A stretch of 64,000 nucleotides of DNA from Photobacterium halotolerans DSM 18316 (GTDB lineage Bacteria > Pseudomonadota > Gammaproteobacteria > Enterobacterales > Vibrionaceae), in the NCBI RefSeq assembly GCF_000425165.1, contig NZ_KE384321.1:130235-194234 (forward strand), written 5' to 3'. Every line of letters begins with the position of its first letter. Position 1 is the stretch's first letter. The notes under the pieces were generated by a model. It was not told where the DNA came from. It saw only the letters and a program-made list of their open reading frames with translations, and made no database searches. Position numbers and translations under genes: made by a program. Of the stretch, positions 28,078 to 36,350 are shown piece after piece.

Positions 28078-28668
28078 TTACCAGCCCAGCAAGCGTTTGG
28101 CTTCCTGCTTACGGATTTCAGTTTCATCCGCCCACTCAATCAGGCCGGTTTCCAGATCCATCAGGCGCATAGTCATTTTGTAATACACGTCTTTATCGCT
28201 GCCTGACTGCTTCACGATACTGGCAAGATTGCCGTACATCATGTATTCCGCGCCAACCATCTTGCCAAACTGAATCGCCGTGCTTTGATTAACCAGTTCA
28301 TCGTTGTTCTGGAAGTTCAGTTGCTTACGAACAGCTTCCACACGTGTCATATCGACAAAACGGAACTTGCCTGAGTTGAGCATTCGCGTGCTGATTGAAT
28401 CGGTAATAGATTCTGTATCAATGTGCTCGCTGGTTTTATTTTTGATGCTGTCCACCACTATGATTGGACGCTTACCGGCAGTGATCGCGCCCACTGAGCC
28501 AGATGCCAGCATGCTGTCTGTCATGTTTTCCGCAATCTTTTGCAGGTCAGTCGAGCCGAATTCAGAGGTCGTGGTTTCTACCCCCTGAGCATCTCCATAA
28601 GTTACCTGTTTTGCACAACCACCCATCAGGGCAGCAATTCCCACTAAAGCTATGGCGCGTTTCTTCAT
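28078..28668 (-). CDS. lpoB: Penicillin-binding protein activator LpoB
   Basis: Outer-membrane lipoprotein of 196 residues that in E. coli reaches through peptidoglycan to activate PBP1B. Signal peptide with lipobox MGGC at residues 15-18. The globular domain is well matched: GKRPIIVVDSIKNKTSEHIDTESITDSISTRMLNSGKFRFVDMTRVE, AIQFGKMVGAEYMMYGNL, and the end LMDLETGLIEWADETEIRKQ. The flexible linker between lipid and domain is short (about 35 residues) compared with E. coli. It lies between ycfL and thiK, the E. coli order. Confidence 0.93.
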   Translation of the reverse strand: MKKRAIALVGIAALMGGCAKQVTYGDAQGVETTTSEFGSTDLQKIAENMTDSMLASGSVGAITAGKRPIIVVDSIKNKTSEHIDTESITDSISTRMLNSGKFRFVDMTRVEAVRKQLNFQNNDELVNQSTAIQFGKMVGAEYMMYGNLASIVKQSGSDKDVYYKMTMRLMDLETGLIEWADETEIRKQEAKRLLGW

Positions 28669-28737
28669 TTCTAACCCTTAATCGGTTTTATCATTCTTGG
28701 AATACTGGGGTGATTTCAGTCAGCCCGCTACATTTGC

Positions 28738-29133
28738 TTACCAGGTACTGGTCGCTTCACGGATATAAATACGGTAATTGGTGACATCCGCGCTCTTCGC
28801 CATGGCTTTGATTGTCATGGTGTCTTTACCGTGCAGTACGAACTGCCGCCACGGGCTTTCACTGCCACTGACTTCCAGACCTTTGGCATCGTACCAGTAA
28901 AAACGGTACTGCAGCTTAATATCAGTATCTGACTTGCTGTTTACCGGTACACCGGCCTGAAGCAAACCATTCTGACGCGAGACAATGGCTTTTTCTATCC
29001 CAATCTGGTTAGCCAGAGAAGGGTTAGCAATGACCACATACTGGTTACTGCTATCAATACTGATACCAGAGGTTGTGGTATCCGCACAGGCTGCCATCAT
29101 CACAGTTAACAGTATTGCCGCAAAATATTTCAT
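28738..29133 (-). CDS. ycfL: YcfL family lipoprotein
   Basis: Lipoprotein of 131 residues with signal peptide MKYFAAILLTVMMAAC. The mature domain is beta-rich (IKLQYRFYWYDAKGLEVSGSESPWRQFVLHGKDTMTIKAMAKSADVTNYRIYIRE), matching DUF1425/YcfL. YcfL has no firmly assigned role, but the gene always travels with lpoB, which suggests a shared envelope function. It overlaps the upstream COG3014 gene by one base and lies 69 bases ahead of lpoB. Confidence 0.88.
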   Translation of the reverse strand: MKYFAAILLTVMMAACADTTTSGISIDSSNQYVVIANPSLANQIGIEKAIVSRQNGLLQAGVPVNSKSDTDIKLQYRFYWYDAKGLEVSGSESPWRQFVLHGKDTMTIKAMAKSADVTNYRIYIREATSTW

Positions 29134-30530
29134 CAGTTTCCTCCTAATAACACCGACCAGCCACTCATTGACTGGCCCTGTCGGGAAATCCAGACCATAG
29201 TGGTACGGCCTGGTTTAACCTCAGCATCCACCGACCTGCCCTGCCATTGAATCTGATGGCTGCCGGGAGGCAGGTCTTCCTGGTACAAAGCAACCTGAGC
29301 AGGCAGCGTCTGCCAGCTTCTTGTATCCGGTTGCTCTGTTAATGTATTGAATATATTAGCCAAAACATTACCGACTTCATCACCGTTCCGCGCCGCCGAC
29401 TGCCTGACCTGCTCTTTGGCAATCACTCGCAGGCTCTGGCGCAATACCCGTACTGGCAGGGTTTCGTTCAGGTTCTGTTTCGCCATCTGATCGACATTGA
29501 CCAAAGGCGGTACAGTCAGTAACCGGTTGTTAAGGCTGAGTTTACCCGGCAATACTGCCGGACGCGGCGGATAATGCGGCAGTGCCAGATTGTAAAGCAC
29601 ACTCTGACCCTGGCTGTTATAGAGCCAAAGCGGCAAACGCCAGCCTTCGGGAGCCTGTACCACACCCTGTTCATCTAAAATAATCAGGCGACCAGTTCCG
29701 GACTGAGGTGATTGCCAGGGGCCATACTTTTTGGCCAACAACTGCTGATCATCTGTCATGCTCAGTCGCTCAGCCAATCTTTGCACCGCCTCTGCCACAT
29801 AAGGATTATCAGGAGCGACCGCTAACGCCCGTTTGAAATCAATATAAGCATCATTCAGATTGCCGTCCGCTTCATACAGCATGCCTGACAGATAGAACAA
29901 ATAGCCGTTCTGCACCGCTGCCAGCGTCTGCCCGGCATTGGGGTAACGCGCGAGCACCGAGCCGATATTGTCTGCCAGCCCCTCTTTTCGCAGCTGACTT
30001 TCTACCGAAGCTAACTCAGATTCACGCTGCTGTCTGGCCGCTTCCTGCACCTGATTCGCTCTGCGCATTTCAACCAGCGCACCATTCAGGTCCCGATTAT
30101 GAATGTAGTTCAGCGCAAGATATAAATGCAAAAATCCCAGTTCATAATCAGAGGCTTGGTAGCTGATCATATTGTCATTGGTGAACAATGCCCCAGCCTG
30201 ATTCAACCCTTCAGACACCTGAATCCGGGCAGCGTTTTGCTGCTCTTTAACCGCGTTGTCCGATTTCTGCAGCGCAGCAAAGCTGGCCGTGTAATCGCCT
30301 GCCAGCAACGTCAGCCTGCCCCGCTCCATGCCGTCGAGAATCGCCCCTGCCGGCTCATCAGGCAAGCTGTCTAATGCGCCCTGAATCTGGCCTTGATACA
30401 AAGCCTGTCTGCTCGATTTGATGCTGGCACTGTAATGGCTGAACAGACTGTGCCCGGATAAATTGGCACAGCCTGAGAGAATAAACGCGCAAAAAAAGAC
30501 AAGAGTGATATGCCGGAAATGTTTTTTCAT
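29133..30530 (-). CDS. COG3014 family lipoprotein
   Basis: Lipoprotein of about 465 residues. I start at the ATG at 30530, four bases after AGGA, because it yields a standard signal peptide (MKKHFRHITLVFFCAFILSGC). The frame continues upstream to 30584 with 18 arginine-rich residues that do not look like a signal peptide. The mature N-terminal half is helical and TPR-like (FLHLYLALNYIHNRDLNGALVEMRRANQVQEAAR; LNDAYIDFKRALAVAPDNPYVAEAVQRL), the C-terminal half is beta-rich. It lies between hinT and ycfL. E. coli lacks it here. Function unknown; genomic linkage suggests a role in peptidoglycan synthase control. Confidence 0.82.
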   Translation of the reverse strand: MKKHFRHITLVFFCAFILSGCANLSGHSLFSHYSASIKSSRQALYQGQIQGALDSLPDEPAGAILDGMERGRLTLLAGDYTASFAALQKSDNAVKEQQNAARIQVSEGLNQAGALFTNDNMISYQASDYELGFLHLYLALNYIHNRDLNGALVEMRRANQVQEAARQQRESELASVESQLRKEGLADNIGSVLARYPNAGQTLAAVQNGYLFYLSGMLYEADGNLNDAYIDFKRALAVAPDNPYVAEAVQRLAERLSMTDDQQLLAKKYGPWQSPQSGTGRLIILDEQGVVQAPEGWRLPLWLYNSQGQSVLYNLALPHYPPRPAVLPGKLSLNNRLLTVPPLVNVDQMAKQNLNETLPVRVLRQSLRVIAKEQVRQSAARNGDEVGNVLANIFNTLTEQPDTRSWQTLPAQVALYQEDLPPGSHQIQWQGRSVDAEVKPGRTTMVWISRQGQSMSGWSVLLGGN

Positions 30531-30598
30531 TCGATCCTGTTTGTCATCTGGCCGTCGACAAAATCTCTGCTGCCGACAAACCATGAAGATTAACCGTC

Positions 30599-30949
30599 TT
30601 AACCAACCAGCATCGGGCCGAGCGGTCGTCCACCCAACAGGTGCATATGAACGTGATACACTTCCTGTCCACCATGAGGATTACAGTTCACAATCAGGCG
30701 ATAACCGTCTTCTGCAATCCCTTCTGCTTCTGCCAGTTTGCGGGCAACGGTAAACAAACGCCCCATCATCGCTTCATCTTCCGCTTCCACATGGTTCACA
30801 GTAGGAACCAGCTTGTTAGGAATGATCAGGATATGGCTTGGTGCACGGGGGTTAATATCGCGAAATGCAGTAACCAGATCATCCTGATACACCACATCAG
30901 CCGGGATTTCCTTACGGATTATTTTGCTGAAGATCGTTTCTTCTGCCAT
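30599..30949 (-). CDS. hinT: HIT family purine nucleoside phosphoramidase HinT
   Basis: Hydrolyses adenosine and guanosine 5'-phosphoramidates. It has 116 residues from [24 protein letters not shown], nearly the E. coli protein. The catalytic HIT triad is intact in [21 protein letters not shown]. Start chosen at 30949, preceded by GGAGA; a frame-internal ATG four codons upstream is less well placed. It is the first gene of the minus-strand block running to ndh. Confidence 0.96.
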   Translation of the reverse strand: MAEETIFSKIIRKEIPADVVYQDDLVTAFRDINPRAPSHILIIPNKLVPTVNHVEAEDEAMMGRLFTVARKLAEAEGIAEDGYRLIVNCNPHGGQEVYHVHMHLLGGRPLGPMLVG

Positions 30950-31310
30950 GACTTTCTCCATCTTTTGATTTTCACTATTGCCGAGTATGCGTGAGTCGCG
31001 TAATCAGAGCAATATTGAACGTCGTTTTAAACCTGTTTTCCAGCGATTATTTCACTGCAGGATCTTCATTTTGTTACACCTGCCAAAGTATGTGCAGAGA
31101 GTATCCGGTTATCCTCACAAATTCGCCTGCCTAGCAAATTACGGTGATATTTTGATGACACGGTCACGGCTTGGAGAACACTTATTTTACGTCGTGAAGC
31201 AAACGCGGTATGAGTAACTAAATAATAACACTCATAATAAAAACCACACTGGCAAGCAAGGAAATACTCGGGCTGTGTCCGGCCCGGGATGTTTTAGGGA
31301 CGATAGTGCA
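30950..31310. other. Intergenic region between divergent hinT and a chemoreceptor gene
   Basis: 361 bases without a convincing gene. It must hold the hinT promoter (minus) and the chemoreceptor promoter (plus). An A/T-rich patch at about 31217-31250 is the likeliest promoter area. I see no clear sigma-28 (TAAA-N15-GCCGATAA) box and no repeat. Confidence 0.6.
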
Positions 31311-33308
31311 ATGAAAAAACAGACTTCTGTCATCCGGCGTATGTACGCGGGTTTCGCCGTGATGATCGGCCTCTTCGCGACCACCAGCACACTGACGCTG
31401 ATGGAAACCAAAACCATCTATGGGCAATTAGAGTCGGTAAACACCGAGTCCGTTCCGTTAGTCACCATTTCCAGTCAGGCCAATGTGGAACTTCTGGTCG
31501 CCGACAAAGTGTTTAAAGATTTTCTGACCACCAATGATCAGAACCGAATGCAGCAATATGAAAGTCAGTTTACTGAGTCTTACGATCATTTCAGGCAAAC
31601 CCTGGCAACGCTTATCGATACCGCGAAAGATTACCCTTCGCTGAGCAGCCAGCTGGAAGCCTTGAAAGCATTAGAAGACAGATACTTTACCCAGGCCCAG
31701 GTTGCCATGAGCAACTACCGTGACCAGCTAGCTGCCAATGAAGCTCGTCAGCAATCCATTCGCCGCTTTCAGCAGTTGCATCGCGACCTCAATGTGCGGA
31801 TGAAAGATGTCATTGCCGATCGCAGCCGGGTGTCTGAGCTGATGCTGGCGAAAAGTTACTTCGACAAACTCGGTCAGACAGAAGCCATCACTTCTGATGC
31901 TCTGGCGTCCAGTGATGTTGAAAAAATTAATGACGCGATAAAAAACAATAAACGCCTGGTTAACCATCTCAGTAATTCTTACCGCACACTGACCTCAATG
32001 ATCCCCGATCTCAAGCGGACTTTTGACTCGTCGATTGGGCAATACAATCAGGATATAGGTCAGCCAGGCGGTGTGCTGGATGTGCATTTTAACTATATTC
32101 AGGCTCAGGAACGCCTCTATACCAGTATCAGTAATCTGGCGGCAGAAATTAACAATGCTAATTCTTTGCTTGAAAGCTTCCGCAGCCAGGCAAGAGGTGA
32201 CATGAATACGGCCATCGCTCAGGCAGATGAGTCTTACCAGACAGGTGTGAGAAATACCGTTCTGTTGGGCAGCCTGGCCGCGTTTCTGGCCGTCGTTATC
32301 GGCTGGTTCCTGGCACGTAATGTCAGACAACCGCTGGCTTCCACCCTGACCACACTGGAAGCACTGACAGCAGGCGATATGACAAAGCGCATTACAGACA
32401 ACACATTCGCTGAGTTCGGGCAATTGAGCCACCACATCAATACGCTGGCTGACCATCTGCAGCAACTGCTGAGCCAGTTGAGCGATGCCTCTGCCGAGCT
32501 GACGGAAGTCGCGACCCAGAACCAGACCACCACAGCCGACGCCAAAGATCGCCTGAACGAACAGCGCCAGCAAACCGCATCCGTCGCGACAGCAATGACA
32601 GAAATGGAGCATTCTGTGGCTCAGGTGACACAAAGTGCCCAGCACACTCTGGATAAAGTGAAAAATGTCGAATCAGCCGCGGCAATAGGCCGCGGTGTGA
32701 TGGGCCGTAATATTTCCACCACCCATCAATTGTCTGAGCAGTTGGATCAGTCCGTGCAAGCGGTGAACCAGCTTCAGCAAATGAGCAGTAATATCGGCAG
32801 TATCCTGGATGTGATCCGCACTATTGCCGATCAGACCAACCTGCTGGCACTGAATGCGGCTATTGAGGCCGCCCGCGCCGGTGAGCAAGGCCGGGGTTTT
32901 GCGGTCGTTGCTGATGAAGTGCGCATTCTTGCTCAGAGAACCACAGACTCCACAGGCGAGATTGAATCCATGATTCAAGAGCTGCAGTCCAGCTCGAGCC
33001 AGGCGGTTCAGGTGATTGAAAGCTGTGTTAACGAAATGGAAGACAGCGTCAACCAGACGTCGGAAGCCAGCAGCGCGATGGAAGAAATTGAAGCCATCAT
33101 TATTGAAATCAGCGATATGAGCAGCCAGATAGTCCAGGCTACCGAAGAGCAGCGCAGCACCACGGCCAGTATTGCCCGTAGCCTGGAAGACATCAGTGAA
33201 ATTGCCGATGCCAACCTTGCAGCGATGGAAAGCGTCACCAGTGCCAGCCTGAAACTGGATCATCAGGCCAAAGAGCAAAACGCCCTGGTTCAGCGATTTA
33301 CCCTCTGA
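31311..33308 (+). CDS. Methyl-accepting chemotaxis protein with large helical sensor
   Basis: Chemoreceptor of 665 residues from [20 protein letters not shown]; the frame extends 12 codons upstream but the inner ATG gives a proper membrane start. TM1 about 12-30; an all-helical periplasmic domain of roughly 280 residues, large enough for a helical bimodular (HBM) type sensor; TM2 about 316-334; HAMP about 336-390; then the cytoplasmic signalling coiled coil with the invariant hairpin tip [31 protein letters not shown]. The methylation helices are rich in Gln/Glu pairs. No C-terminal CheR-docking pentapeptide is seen. The ligand is unknown; HBM receptors studied elsewhere sense organic acids. 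Monocistronic, ended by a strong terminator. Confidence 0.92.
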   Translation: MKKQTSVIRRMYAGFAVMIGLFATTSTLTLMETKTIYGQLESVNTESVPLVTISSQANVELLVADKVFKDFLTTNDQNRMQQYESQFTESYDHFRQTLATLIDTAKDYPSLSSQLEALKALEDRYFTQAQVAMSNYRDQLAANEARQQSIRRFQQLHRDLNVRMKDVIADRSRVSELMLAKSYFDKLGQTEAITSDALASSDVEKINDAIKNNKRLVNHLSNSYRTLTSMIPDLKRTFDSSIGQYNQDIGQPGGVLDVHFNYIQAQERLYTSISNLAAEINNANSLLESFRSQARGDMNTAIAQADESYQTGVRNTVLLGSLAAFLAVVIGWFLARNVRQPLASTLTTLEALTAGDMTKRITDNTFAEFGQLSHHINTLADHLQQLLSQLSDASAELTEVATQNQTTTADAKDRLNEQRQQTASVATAMTEMEHSVAQVTQSAQHTLDKVKNVESAAAIGRGVMGRNISTTHQLSEQLDQSVQAVNQLQQMSSNIGSILDVIRTIADQTNLLALNAAIEAARAGEQGRGFAVVADEVRILAQRTTDSTGEIESMIQELQSSSSQAVQVIESCVNEMEDSVNQTSEASSAMEEIEAIIIEISDMSSQIVQATEEQRSTTASIARSLEDISEIADANLAAMESVTSASLKLDHQAKEQNALVQRFTL

Positions 33309-33329
33309 TCAATACAATCACGCTCAAAC

Positions 33330-33355
33330 GGCCAGAACGCGTTTCTGGCCTTTTT
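33330..33355 (+). terminator. Intrinsic terminator after the chemoreceptor gene
   Basis: Stem GGCCAGAA / TTCTGGCC with loop CGCGT, followed by TTTTT, 20 bases past the stop. Confidence 0.92.
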
Positions 33356-33358
33356 ATA

Positions 33359-33395
33359 GTGTCTGTCCCGTCACACAACCATGTCTGTCCCGTCA
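33359..33395 (+). repeat. Two tandem TGTCTGTCCCGTCA repeats
   Basis: GTGTCTGTCCCGTCA at 33359-33373 and ATGTCTGTCCCGTCA at 33381-33395, direct repeats with a 22-base period, immediately after the terminator. They resemble the GTGTCTGTCCTT repeats that flank the transposase-like gene near 35 kb, differing in the CCC-G core. Probably a sister subfamily of the same extragenic repeat. Confidence 0.75.
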
Positions 33396-33502
33396 TAACC
33401 AGCGACAAGCACAGTTACTGATACTTTTATCTGCTTCGCAATTGCGGCAGATTGGTTTACTATGCGCCACCCAAAAATTTCAGCGCAGTCTACCAGGCAA
33501 CT

Positions 33503-34246
33503 ATGTCCGCCAACGCCCTATATACAGACCTTTCAGGCTATTACGACTTAATGTGTGTCGACATCGATTATCAGGCCCAAAGCCACTGTATTCGCCGGCT
33601 CCATCAATTGTTCGGTAACAACGGAAAGACCCATCTTGATCTGGCCTGCGGAACAGGACCGCATGTTCGGCATTTCATTGATTATGGCTATCAGAGCAGC
33701 GGACTGGATATCAATCAGCCGATGCTGAATATTGCCGCCACACGCTGCCCGGAAGCACAGTTCACTCGACAAAACATGAGTGATTTCAATATCACTTCCC
33801 CGGTCGACTTGATCACCTGTTTCCTGTATTCCATTCATTACAGCGATGGCATTGAAAAGTTGAAAGACTGTATCGCCCGCGTGCACAGTGCATTAAGCGA
33901 TCAGGGGATGTTCTGCTTTAACGTGGTCGACAAAGATAAAATCAATAACGATTTATTTGTCAGGCACACTGCCCAGCACGACGGCAGCCAGTTCACTTTC
34001 CACTCTGGCTGGCATTATTGCGGCGACGGCGAAAAACAGTCGTTAAAGCTCAGCATCGAAAAAAGCACGGCTGAAGAAACCCACAAGTGGCATGACGAAC
34101 ACCCCATGGTCGCTGTCACTATCAATGAATTAAAAGACATACTGCAGCCCTACTTTGATGTGCATGTCTTTGAACATGACTATGAGAAAATCATCCCTTG
34201 GGATAACAGCTCAGGCAATGCCCTTTTCGCTTGCGTGAAAATCTGA
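33503..34246 (+). CDS. Class I SAM-dependent methyltransferase
   Basis: Protein of 247 residues starting MSANALYTDLSGYYDLMC; the longer frame begins at a TTG with no ribosome-binding site, while CCAGG precedes this ATG. SAM motif I is HLDLACGTGPHVRHFIDYG (about residues 45-60), motif II GLDINQPMLNIA, motif IV VDLITCFLYSIHY. The C-terminal half is beta-rich (QFTFHSGWHYCGDGEKQSLKLSIEKS), resembling small-molecule methyltransferases. The substrate is not evident and the gene has no operon partner. Confidence 0.85.
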   Translation: MSANALYTDLSGYYDLMCVDIDYQAQSHCIRRLHQLFGNNGKTHLDLACGTGPHVRHFIDYGYQSSGLDINQPMLNIAATRCPEAQFTRQNMSDFNITSPVDLITCFLYSIHYSDGIEKLKDCIARVHSALSDQGMFCFNVVDKDKINNDLFVRHTAQHDGSQFTFHSGWHYCGDGEKQSLKLSIEKSTAEETHKWHDEHPMVAVTINELKDILQPYFDVHVFEHDYEKIIPWDNSSGNALFACVKI

Positions 34247-34336
34247 CTCTGATGGGCATCATTCACGTTGATTGTGAGTGATGTTCATTTGATTGGCTTA
34301 TTGGCAGCAACTATAAAACCGCTTCATTACCCCAGA

Positions 34337-34368
34337 GGCCAACTTGGTGTCCAAAACCCATGTTGGCC
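34337..34368 (+). repeat. Nested inverted repeat downstream of the methyltransferase gene
   Basis: Outer arms GGCCAAC (34337-34343) and GTTGGCC (34362-34368) enclose a second small inverted repeat TTGG-TGT-CCAA. No T-tract follows. It lies between two convergent genes and may act as a weak terminator or a transcript-end structure. Confidence 0.45.
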
Positions 34369-34475
34369 CCGCTTTAAAGGCGTCTATTTACCTCGTTCTA
34401 TACTGTATCTGACTTGTCCGTAGGCGCTTTAGACATACAGACTCTGTTCTTCTGAGCCTGATTTATTCCCAATAA

Positions 34476-34766
34476 TTATACTAAATCTGCTCTTTCATCC
34501 CGACATTCGTATGAGCCCATTTCGAATTCCCGGCAAATCCAAGGCCGGTTTTCATAGATGGTACACATAAAAGTTTCCCGGTTTAGCGCCGAACACCAAC
34601 CGTCGGCCAGACGCAACATGGTTTCACCGCCCCATTCATCAGTGGCAATGTGCTGTTCTGGAACGCCAGTATCAGTAATGATCATAACTTCTAAGCGGCA
34701 ACAGCAAGCCTGACAAGTAGAGCAAGAAACTTCAGGAACAGCGATGTTTTTTATTGGAATGGTCAT
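34476..34766 (-). CDS. YkgJ family cysteine-cluster protein
   Basis: Small protein of 96 residues from the ATG at 34766 (MTIPIKNIAVPEVSCSTCQACCC); the frame extends ten residues further but GAAGA lies just before this ATG. The family Cys pattern is visible: CxxCxxCC near residue 14-21, then WCSALNRETFMCTIYENRPWICREFEMGSYEC. These are the residues thought to bind metal or an Fe-S cluster in the UPF0153/YkgJ family. The role is unknown. It points toward the methyltransferase gene and away from the repeat-flanked transposase-like gene. Confidence 0.82.
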   Translation of the reverse strand: MTIPIKNIAVPEVSCSTCQACCCRLEVMIITDTGVPEQHIATDEWGGETMLRLADGWCSALNRETFMCTIYENRPWICREFEMGSYECRDERADLV

Positions 34767-34875
34767 GAATATCTTCAGCAAATACAGTAACGGCATAATA
34801 CGCTAATTCGCACCGTTTTACCGAAATAGATGGCCAGGCGACAATAAGGACCATTTTGGGATGTACCAGCGATGT

Positions 34876-34966
34876 ACCGGGACAGACACGTCAACAGTCG
34901 TACCAGAACCAGTCGTACAAGGACAGGCACATGAGATTTTGACATCAGTTCTACAAGGACAGACAC
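34876..34966 (-). repeat. Left cluster of three GTGYCTGTCC repeats (minus orientation)
   Basis: ACCGGGACAGACAC (34876-34889), ACAAGGACAGGCAC (34917-34930) and ACAAGGACAGACAC (34953-34966). Their complement is GTGYCTGTCCTTGT, the same unit that appears in plus orientation after the transposase-like gene. Each is preceded by a related short motif (AGCGATGT, AGTCGT, AGTTCT then AC). Spacing between copies is about 36-41 bases. Confidence 0.8.
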
Positions 34967-35060
34967 CTGAAGAAAAAAACAACGTCATCAATTTCATGAG
35001 ATTCTGACCCAGATCCCCACTTCGTGATTTGCTCCTTTTTTCGGCCAGCACAGACATATA

Positions 35061-35076
35061 CTGTATATTCATCCAG
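35061..35076 (+). promoter_or_regulatory. LexA-like box before the RAYT gene
   Basis: CTGTATATTCATCCAG fits the gammaproteobacterial SOS box CTGT-N8-ACAG with one mismatch (CCAG for ACAG) and has the usual TA before it and an AT-rich core. It ends 20 bases before the ATG, a normal operator position. Repression by LexA is inferred. Confidence 0.62.
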
Positions 35077-35096
35077 CTCAATTGTTGTGACTCCCA

Positions 35097-36053
35097 ATGA
35101 CGACAGCACGCAGCCAACTTATCAGTATAGAAGCTACGCCCTACTACCATTGTGTTTCCCGCTGTGTTCGCCGCTCCTTTCTTTGCGGCTACGATGAACT
35201 GACCAAGACCAGCTATGAACACCGGCGGGGGTGGGTTGAGAAACGCTTGAAACGGATTGCCAGTGTCTTTTGTGTGGATGTTTGCGCCTACGCCATTATG
35301 AGCAATCACTACCATGTCGTTCTGCATATCAACAAGGATCAGGCCCACCGCCTCTCGAACCATGAAGTTATAGAGCGCTGGCTCACCTTACATCGCGCCC
35401 CTGTGCTGATTCAGCGGTTTTTAAAGCACGAAGCCTTATCCGAGGCCGAACAGTCTGCTTGCTTAACCATCATCAAAACCTGGCGCGAGCGGCTTTGTTC
35501 CATCAGCTGGTTCATGCGCCTGCTCAATCAGTACATCGCCAGCAAAGCCAATCAGGAAGACGACTGCACTGGCCACTTTTGGGAAGGTCGCTTCAAAAGC
35601 CAGGCATTGCTGGATGACAATGCTTTAGCTGCCGCCATGGCGTACGTCGATTTAAACCCGATCCGGGCCGGTATCGCGGAGACACCGGAAACCTCCTCCT
35701 ACACTTCCGTAAAAGCGCGCATTAAATCGCGTCAAAAGAACGAAACAACGGCGCCCAATCTGTTTCCCTTTGCAGGCACCTCGCGTAACAACATGCCTGA
35801 AGGACTGCCTTTTCACCTATTCGATTATATTGAACTGGTTGAGTGGACCGGACAGCAAATCAGGGAAGGAAAACATCACCATATCCGCTCTACGCAGCAT
35901 CCCATCCTTGAACGGCTCGGTTTACACTCTGATGTGTGGCTGAATATCTGCACCAAAATAGAAACAGGCATCCTCATTGGCACAGCCTCATCAATTCAAG
36001 CCGTTTTGCCGAAATTGAACCGGCAACGACGAACGGGTTTACAGATCCCTTAA
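35097..36053 (+). CDS. REP-associated tyrosine transposase (RAYT, Y1/IS200-like)
   Basis: HUH-family single-strand DNA nuclease of 318 residues. The Y1_Tnp domain covers about 8-175: N-terminal TPYYHCVSRCVRRSFLCG, the metal-binding HUH motif in MSNHYHVVLH (His71, His73), a candidate catalytic Tyr146 in FMRLLNQYIASKANQED, and GHFWEGRFKSQALLDDNALAAAMAYVDLNPIRAGI typical of RAYTs. About 125 residues follow that are absent from IS200 transposases and are basic at the end (LNRQRRTGL). RAYTs are domesticated relatives of IS200/IS605 that act on short extragenic repeats. Here the gene is flanked by inverted copies of one repeat and has a LexA-like box. No frameshift. No passenger gene or IS ends were identified. 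Confidence 0.88.
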   Translation: MTTARSQLISIEATPYYHCVSRCVRRSFLCGYDELTKTSYEHRRGWVEKRLKRIASVFCVDVCAYAIMSNHYHVVLHINKDQAHRLSNHEVIERWLTLHRAPVLIQRFLKHEALSEAEQSACLTIIKTWRERLCSISWFMRLLNQYIASKANQEDDCTGHFWEGRFKSQALLDDNALAAAMAYVDLNPIRAGIAETPETSSYTSVKARIKSRQKNETTAPNLFPFAGTSRNNMPEGLPFHLFDYIELVEWTGQQIREGKHHHIRSTQHPILERLGLHSDVWLNICTKIETGILIGTASSIQAVLPKLNRQRRTGLQIP

Positions 36054-36190
36054 CCCATTCACAGCAAACAGATCCTCAACAGCGATACATTCGTATGCTG
36101 CTGCTCGCCTGGAAATCATGCCAGAGGCATACAATCTGACTTTGCATTCCAACACGCTGTAAATCAATACTTTTAACGGACTTTAAAAAC

Positions 36191-36212
36191 CCTTCACCGA
36201 ACTCAGTGAAGG
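36191..36212 (+). terminator. Possible terminator of the RAYT gene
   Basis: Seven-base stem CCTTCAC / GTGAAGG with an eight-base loop. The tail is only moderately T-rich (GGCTTTATCTTTT, some bases away), so strength is uncertain. Confidence 0.45.
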
Positions 36213-36234
36213 ATCTGCTGGCTTTATCTTTTGC

Positions 36235-36350
36235 ATGACTGTCCTTAGTTGCATTTTTTAATGTGTCTGTCCTTGTAAATCGATTAACGTGACCAGATTA
36301 ATGTGCCTGTCCTTATAATTCACCCCAAGCATTAACGTGACTGTCCTTCT
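36235..36350 (+). repeat. Right cluster of four GTGNCTGTCCTT repeats (plus orientation)
   Basis: ATGACTGTCCTTA (36235-36247), GTGTCTGTCCTTGT (36263-36276), GTGCCTGTCCTTAT (36303-36316) and GTGACTGTCCTTCT (36337-36350). Copies 3 and 4 share a preceding ATTAAYGTG and a following TAAAT-like tail. Orientation is opposite to the left cluster, so the RAYT gene sits inside an inverted arrangement. Confidence 0.82.

Larger units (their letters stand above)
34767..35096. other. Repeat-bearing leader region of the RAYT gene
   Basis: 330 bases without a gene. It contains three minus-oriented ACARGGACAGRCAC-type repeats (34876-34966), a direct repeat of ATGAGATTYTGAC (34931-34943 and 34996-35008) and a LexA-like box (35061-35076) close to the transposase-like gene. 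The promoter of the YkgJ gene (minus strand) should also be here. Confidence 0.7.

Noticed and set aside
34400-34425. Possible second LexA box near TATACTGTATCTGAC
   Set aside because: The right half-site CAG is missing at the required spacing.
34818-35363. Minus-strand open frame of 181 codons whose start (LILVDMQND) resembles isochorismatase proteins
   Set aside because: It is antisense to the RAYT gene and runs across the repeat region; the rest of the translation has no hydrolase features, so the resemblance is chance.
35936-36139. 67-codon open frame overlapping the RAYT 3' end
   Set aside because: Different phase, no ribosome-binding site, no similarity recognised; not evidence of a frameshift because the RAYT frame ends normally.
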